A stretch of DNA of 64,000 nucleotides, from NCBI RefSeq assembly GCF_008705135.1, contig NZ_CP023694.1:7539001-7603000 (forward strand), read 5' to 3'. Origin of the DNA: Streptomyces coeruleorubidus. Its GTDB lineage: Bacteria; Actinomycetota; Actinomycetes; Streptomycetales; Streptomycetaceae. Position numbers and translations under genes: made by a program. The notes beneath the pieces are model-generated. The model saw only the letters and a list, made by a program, of their open reading frames with translations. It was not told the origin of the DNA and searched no databases. The number at the start of each line of letters is the position of its first letter. The stretch's first letter is position 1. Positions 63,937 to 64,000 of the stretch are shown here, piece by piece.

Positions 63937-64000
63937 GGGCCTTCCGTTCCCGGCGTCCCCGGCGCGCGGGCGGGGGACGCCCTCGCTGGTCGACGTGCCG

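Overview
This window is a stretch of Streptomyces chromosome. The evidence is the very high GC content with GC-rich third codon positions, frequent GTG starts, 4-nt start/stop overlaps, leaderless-looking promoters and typical Streptomyces gene families. The allR-allB-alc-aceB arrangement resembles the allantoin region known from S. coelicolor. No rRNA, tRNA, CRISPR array, complete insertion sequence or replication origin was seen.

Layout. (1) 0-4.2 kb: cobalamin synthesis, with the 5' end of cobG facing cobN, which sits behind a cobalamin riboswitch. (2) 4.2-8.7 kb: an AAA ATPase / TPR membrane protein / ComB-like phosphatase run on the minus strand faces a HipA-like kinase overlapping a selenoprotein-W-like (Rdx) gene; a 13-codon upstream reading frame overlaps the kinase start. 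(3) 8.7-17.4 kb: purine-nitrogen catabolism. Malate synthase (aceB), a MobA-like nucleotidyltransferase, the IclR-type repressor AllR, allantoinase and allantoicase lie together, and a near-identical operator-like dyad precedes both aceB and allB. (4) 17.4-27 kb: oxidoreductases, a secreted guanyl-specific RNase, a two-component system split by a membrane-protein gene, and sugar genes (Gfo/Idh/MocA dehydrogenase, GntR regulator, ROK kinase). (5) 27-32 kb: an overlapping SNF2 helicase / SWIM zinc-finger pair behind a promoter resembling the actinobacterial DNA-damage (PafBC, RecA-independent) promoter. The same element precedes exonuclease III at 52.6 kb.

(6) 32-50.6 kb is the more accessory part. 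It holds a cupin/carboxymuconolactone-decarboxylase pair divergent from an Xre/MmyB-type regulator with a perfect 22-bp inverted repeat between them; a large SMI1/KNR4 protein; a stand-alone type III polyketide synthase; a PAS-GAF-SpoIIE-ATPase phosphatase; a MarR-controlled operon with two matching operators that begins with a decayed NAD(P)-binding gene; a SUKH immunity-like gene convergent with a 1270-aa secreted protein ending in a NucA/NucB-like nuclease domain; and an IS110 transposase remnant.

(7) 50.6-64 kb: a pcaD-pcaC fusion lacking the usual nucleophile serine, a metallo-beta-lactamase-fold hydrolase, exonuclease III, a secreted SGNH esterase, an orphan glutamate-type ABC ATPase behind 16-bp tandem repeats, a secreted CocE/X-Pro-type hydrolase, gamma-glutamyltransferase and a ClpC-type AAA+ unfoldase. 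A 32-bp interspersed repeat occurs twice (25.18 and 61.37 kb), each time against a stop codon. All functions are inferred from motifs and remembered families; no database search was run.
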